Shown here in pieces: positions 59,723 to 64,000 of a stretch of DNA of 64,000 nucleotides. Below the pieces are notes generated by a model. That model did not search any database and was not told where the DNA came from. It was given only the letters and a program-made list of their open reading frames with translations. The stretch's first letter is position 1. Every line of letters begins with the position of its first letter. Position numbers and translations under genes: made by a program. The stretch comes from Pampus argenteus (Eukaryota; Chordata; Actinopteri; Scombriformes; Stromateidae), in the NCBI GenBank assembly GCA_036937835.1, contig CM072878.1:10478501-10542500 (forward strand). Reading direction: 5' to 3'.

Positions 59723-62226
59723 ACAAAGAGGTTACAGCTGAGAGAAGCCTGTAGCTGTAATTGAGCAGGAGTATAAACACCTTGTCGAGAGAGGAAGCGG
59801 TTGGGGGGGGGGGGGGGGCGGGACGGTCGGGTTAATGGATGTGCACAGTGCAGTGGAAGCTCTTTGGCTATTCATTCACCATTTGATCTGTGAATACTCT
59901 TCAACACTGAAGTCATTCTGCACACCACTATATTAAATGTGTTCACTTGCATATCTTTGCATTGGCTGAAACTCAGTTGAGCTTTTCCTGTCCCTGTAAG
60001 CATTGAAGATTTTCCACTTATGTCACGTCAAAAATACAATGTCCCCTCCTCATCTCTGATGACCCAACAGGCAGCGAAGAATAGAGCTGAACTATACCTG
60101 AACTATACCATACTAAAACCCAACCCTCCTATTAACCGACTGTGCCGACAACAGACGGATAACTGTCAACTCCATTTCCCAGGTGGCCCAAGGGTGAGCC
60201 GCCCAACCATTATTGTCTGTGGCACATGTTTTAAAGGGAAGGCTAGCTTCCATTAACTGGGTCTGCTGCTTTATAAGGGACATCAAATTAATTAGTGTCA
60301 AATCAGTCATCGGAAATGGAGCACAAGTTTCTGTGTCTAGTCACTGATGGAAAAAAAAAGAGCTCTGAACTATTTTAAGCTATGATGTGAGACTTTGTGC
60401 CTTGTGAGAAAAAAAAAAAACACATCTGGCTTGCACTTGCATTGAGAACAGTGTAGATAATAAAATTCAAACACCTTTGCTACCCTGTTAATTGCTGTGT
60501 AAATACCAAATCATGCTGCAGCGGCTGCAGATTTTACATATTTGTAAGTGTGCGTGTCGGATCTACTAAACTGAAATGTCAAACTGCTTTTACGCCTTTT
60601 AAAAACAGCACACAAAAACACACCTTACACTGTGAACCCAGAACATGATTATTAATATTGACTTGTGCACAATGTTCTCTGTTTTTCTACTCCAGCCCAG
60701 ACCCCAGCCTGTCTGACGCCTCTTTCTCCTGTGTTTGTGTGTGGTGTGGGTCGGTGGGTGGGTGAGGGTCTTAATGGGTGGGTTCTGTGTGCGTGTGTCT
60801 ACAGGAGGATGCAAGAAATAGAAAACAATACTGCAACTGTCTGGGAATCAGATTATAGGCGGAAGCCTGGAGGCTAGTGATTTATGAGGGACAGTTATCA
60901 GCTCAATGTCTACCTTTAGTTTGTGTTTGTGTTTGTTTGTGTGTGTGTGTGCTGGCTGTCAGGTGGAGCCTTCATGAAATGAAATAAAGTCTGAATACTG
61001 ACAGGCTGGGAGGGAAGTGAGGAGGAAGCAGAGATTAAACAAGGTAAGAAGGCACAAGGAAATTAAACAACAAAAGTACAGTGAGCAAAGGAATGATGGG
61101 GATGAGAAAAGGAGATAGGAGGCCACATTAAACAGGGGGAAGAGAAATCTGGAAAGGCACAGAGAGAGTGTAAAAGGGCAAAATGCGGATCATGCAATAA
61201 AAGACAGCTGTGAAACTGAAAGGACAAAAAGACAATGAGACAGGGACAACGTGTTGGGCAGACAAACTTATATTATAAGAAACTCAGGGGTTTATTACAA
61301 GGTGATTGTGTTGTGACAATTTACACAGTCAACACATTACACTGGAAATAATGGGCCTGACTGGAGTTGCAAAGCTCCATACTGAGCATCCTCCATTTTT
61401 CCATGGCAACCCCTGTTAGTCTTTAACAAGCTCATTTACATACACAATCTACAAGAATCCTTTTGACATCTTCATCATATTTTGAAACGGGAGACGGCAT
61501 TTCCCTGGCTTCCCCCCCTCACAGATCTGTCACCATGTAACAGTACATTACTGCGATCCCAAATGGGCAGATGAAAGTGCACAGACGTGTGTACATACAA
61601 ACACACATGCACACACACACACACACACATTGCGGAGGAAGCAGATGTCACAGCTGTGGCGCCGGTGGCAACAGGATGATGCACGTTGTCATTATTTTGA
61701 ATTAACGCAGCTCAGCCAATAAGGGAGCGGGCCTCAGTGGAATACACCAATAGCATTGTCTCATCAAGTCCAACACTGTTTGTCTCCGGGAGTACAACAT
61801 ATCATACTCCCTCATTTTAACACTTCAATAGCTTTTGCAAACAGATTGATGAATAAACTAATCAAAAGTGAGATTAATATTGTGTTTCACTAGAACTGCC
61901 TCTGGTGGATAATATTCTTTCAGTATTGCTACTGGCTCCACATAACAGATTTACAGCAAACGGGGAGCAGAAACATCGGCCTTTGCTTTTATTCTTGTTA
62001 TTGCCTGGGATAGATAGTGTGAACACTGACCAGGGAGAGCGCTCTGGGATGATTAGGTTTTATAAAGCTGTAAACAGACAGAGCAATGTTACTGGGGCTT
62101 GATATAAAATGCAGACATGCACACACAACTCACACAGACTTAACAATACATACATTTATTACTGTGGAGGTAGGAGACGCCGGGATGCAATATGAAAGCA
62201 TCTGTGTAATCAAACAAACCCCTCCG

Positions 62227-62253
62227 CTTTTTTTTTTTTTTTTTTTTTTTTTT
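62227..62253. repeat. Poly-T tract
   Basis: An uninterrupted run of about 27 T. It could be the poly(A) tail of a retroposed copy on the minus strand, but no retroposon body is recognisable beside it. Confidence 0.9.
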
Positions 62254-62447
62254 AATCAGTCCAAGTGAGGATGAAAGAAAAGCAATTTGGTGAAGACATT
62301 GATGATTCAGTGTTGATGTGACTGACAGTTGGTTAATTAAATTGTCAGAAGGCTGCAATTTCTTTAAACACAGCTCTACTTGGGGTAGAAAGTGCATGTG
62401 TATCCACGTCGATGGTAGAATCACCGCATGTAGTCTCATACAGATGT

Positions 62448-62515
62448 ACAGGACCAGTCAAAAAATTTGGACACACCTTCCCATTCACTGAAAAGTGTGT
62501 CCAAACCTTTGACTC
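62448..62515. mobile_element. Miniature inverted-repeat element reduced to its two ends
   Basis: The left arm contains CCAGTCAAAAAATTTGGACA and continues CACCTT. After 10 bp the right arm reads AAAAGTGTGTCCAAACCTTTG then ACTC, its inverted copy with a few mismatches. I recall a very common fish DNA-transposon terminus with the words CAGTCAAAAGTTTGGACACACC. With almost no internal sequence this is a MITE-like relic. Confidence 0.6.
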
Positions 62516-62668
62516 AGGAGAGGAGAGGAGAGGAGAGGAGAGGAGAGGAGAGGAGAGGAGAGGAGAGGAGAGGAGAGGAGAGGAGAGGAGAGGAGAGGAG
62601 AGGAGAGGAGAGGAGAGGAGAGGAGAGGAGAGGAGAGGAGAGGAGAGGAGAGGAGAGGAGAGGAGAGG
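62516..62668. repeat. (AGGAG)n pentanucleotide array
   Basis: About 30 perfect AGGAG units on a purine-only strand, beginning directly at the edge of the inverted-repeat element. Because the unit is five bases long, the array is open in all frames and generates false ORFs on both strands. Confidence 0.97.
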
Positions 62669-63968
62669 GTCACGTGACAAATGAATGATGTGAATGGAAA
62701 AGATAAATCTTTAAAGGGATGAAAAGACAGAGTGCACATTAAGAGGAGGGCAGAGTGACAGAAGTTGGGTCCCTGCTGGATAATTAGTGCCCCTGCGTGG
62801 CTTCTCGGTTGTTGTGTTTTAATTACAGACTTGTGGAGCACGGCGGGCAAAGTGACCCTCCGCCCCACCTAAAGAAGCCCAACACTACTTGTCTGTGTAC
62901 AAATGACACCGGTATCCCCAACAACTGCCTTCCACACAGCCAGCTGGGGGTGTTTACTGTAAATATGTACCTGCTAATTGAATTATTCATTAGGTTTCTC
63001 ATTCTCAGAGTTGGTTTTATGTACTCGAGCCGCACGTATGCAAAAAGCCTCTGATGCATCGCAGGTTCTGATGCAAATTAGATCCACTCAGTGCACTCAC
63101 GGGTACTACTCTGGCCTCACAATATTCATGTGGAGGAAGAAAAACAGGGATGGGGAAACAAAAATCCAACCAGTTGTTGAGAAATACAAAGGACTTCATC
63201 AGGCTGAGTAGTGCTGACCTCACTGTAAAATAGCTTATTCAATATATTCCTGCCTGCTACCTAAATGTCACACGGGCCTGCTGGAGAAGAGGTAGCGCTT
63301 GTTGAATGAACGGGGCAACTAGAAACACATCCATTACAAGGTTGAACAGTGCAATGTGTGTTACAGCAGTGTGTGTTGTTGCTGAGAGAAAGACATGTTG
63401 CTGCTGCAATCTGTTCAACCAAATGCGTTGGTGTTTTTCCCCAGTAGCTGTGAAACACACAGAGCCAAACCCCGTCAATAACCCAGTGTGTTTGTCATAA
63501 TGACCAGAGGGGTGTGTGTGTGTGTTTGAGGAGAGGAGGGGTGGAAGTGGGTCTTCAGTCCTTGTCTTCTCCTCTATACTTATGAGTCTCCATGACAACA
63601 GAGCCACCGTCCAGCAGCTCGTGGTTTTAAGCAGAGGCACAGAAGTGAAACTATTAGCGCTGGAGAGGCTGATATGACAGGCCGGCCTTTGTTTGTGCAA
63701 ATTATTATGTTTTCAAACAGAAGTCTCACTGCACACGGAGTCTTTGTCCCCCGACCTCATCAGCATCAATCCCGGTATCTACTGTCATTAGTCTACTTTC
63801 ATTATTTACTTCAAAGAACTGATTATGCTTGACATAATAGTTGGCTGGCATTTGTAATTTTGTACTTCATTTGTAATTTTGTCATTTCTTATTGGTCTCA
63901 GAGGATAAAATGCAGCGCGTGAATCTGTCCAGAAAGCCAAGCATGACTCAGTAAATTAATTGAGAGTG

Positions 63969-63994
63969 TTATAACACACACACACACACACACA
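63969..63994. repeat. (CA)n microsatellite
   Basis: About 12 CA units at the window edge. Confidence 0.92.
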
Positions 63995-64000
63995 CTTAGG

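Larger units (their letters stand above)
58306..64000. other. cacng4 intron 1 (incomplete)
   Basis: Intronic DNA from exon 2 to the window edge. It contains an AG repeat at 59698-59722 and G runs near 58804 and 59803. A collapsed inverted-repeat element lies at 62448-62515, the AGGAG array at 62516-62668 and a T27 tract at 62227-62253. No coding exon was recognised. Confidence 0.7.

Noticed and set aside
62345..62868. Several long frames coding SSPLLSSPLL or RGEERRGEE.
   Set aside because: Translation of the AGGAG array, which is open in all frames because the unit length is not a multiple of three.
1..64000. CRISPR arrays, operons, prophage or bacterial systems.
   Set aside because: The window is vertebrate genomic DNA; the tandem repeats are microsatellites without unique spacers.

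Overview
The window is nuclear DNA of a ray-finned fish, most likely a spiny-rayed teleost. The evidence is vertebrate exon-intron structure, dense CA/TG microsatellites, a teleost-type MHC class II alpha/beta pair, a sushi/Tf1-type LTR element, and the linkage of pitpnc1, cacng1 and cacng4. No prokaryotic features are present. Every gene I could support lies on the minus strand, so transcription runs from high to low coordinates.

Layout from high to low coordinates. (1) 55632-58305 holds exons 2-4 of cacng4, a TARP-type AMPA-receptor/calcium-channel gamma subunit; exon 1 lies beyond 64000. (2) 41628-50083 holds a complete four-exon cacng1, the skeletal-muscle calcium-channel gamma subunit. 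cacng4 followed by cacng1, same strand, matches the mammalian order. (3) 32983-33176 holds a single exon for a secreted, cysteine-containing, cytokine-like peptide that I cannot name. (4) 189-28805 holds the first five exons of pitpnc1, a phosphatidylinositol transfer protein, including an 8-nt microexon; the rest of the gene lies before position 1. (5) Inside the 22.4-kb first intron of pitpnc1, on the same strand, sit complete and apparently intact MHC class II alpha (18346-19485) and beta (13457-17343) genes. No recognisable HELZ or PSMD12 exon lies between cacng1 and pitpnc1, where mammals have both genes.

Mobile DNA. A young, internally deleted Ty3/Gypsy chromovirus (14441-16376) sits antisense in intron 2 of the class II beta gene. 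It has LTRs, a 5-bp AATTC target-site duplication, a self-priming primer-binding site of Tf1/sushi type, and one open frame that fuses Gag to the integrase C-terminus plus chromodomain. A degenerate relative of the same LTR type lies near 12.6 kb. The last exon of the class II alpha gene runs into a tRNA-derived SINE-like sequence that appears to supply its stop codon. A collapsed inverted-repeat element next to a 150-bp pentanucleotide repeat lies at 62.45-62.67 kb.

How the genes relate. The two class II chains would form one surface heterodimer presenting peptide to CD4 T cells. The beta chain keeps the classical peptide-contact residues, but the alpha1 domain is divergent and lacks the two usual peptide-binding asparagines, which suggests a non-classical pair. 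The host gene (lipid transfer) and the two channel-subunit genes are unrelated to immunity; the juxtaposition is positional. All gene names rest on comparison with remembered family sequences, with splice sites read by eye; no database search was run.
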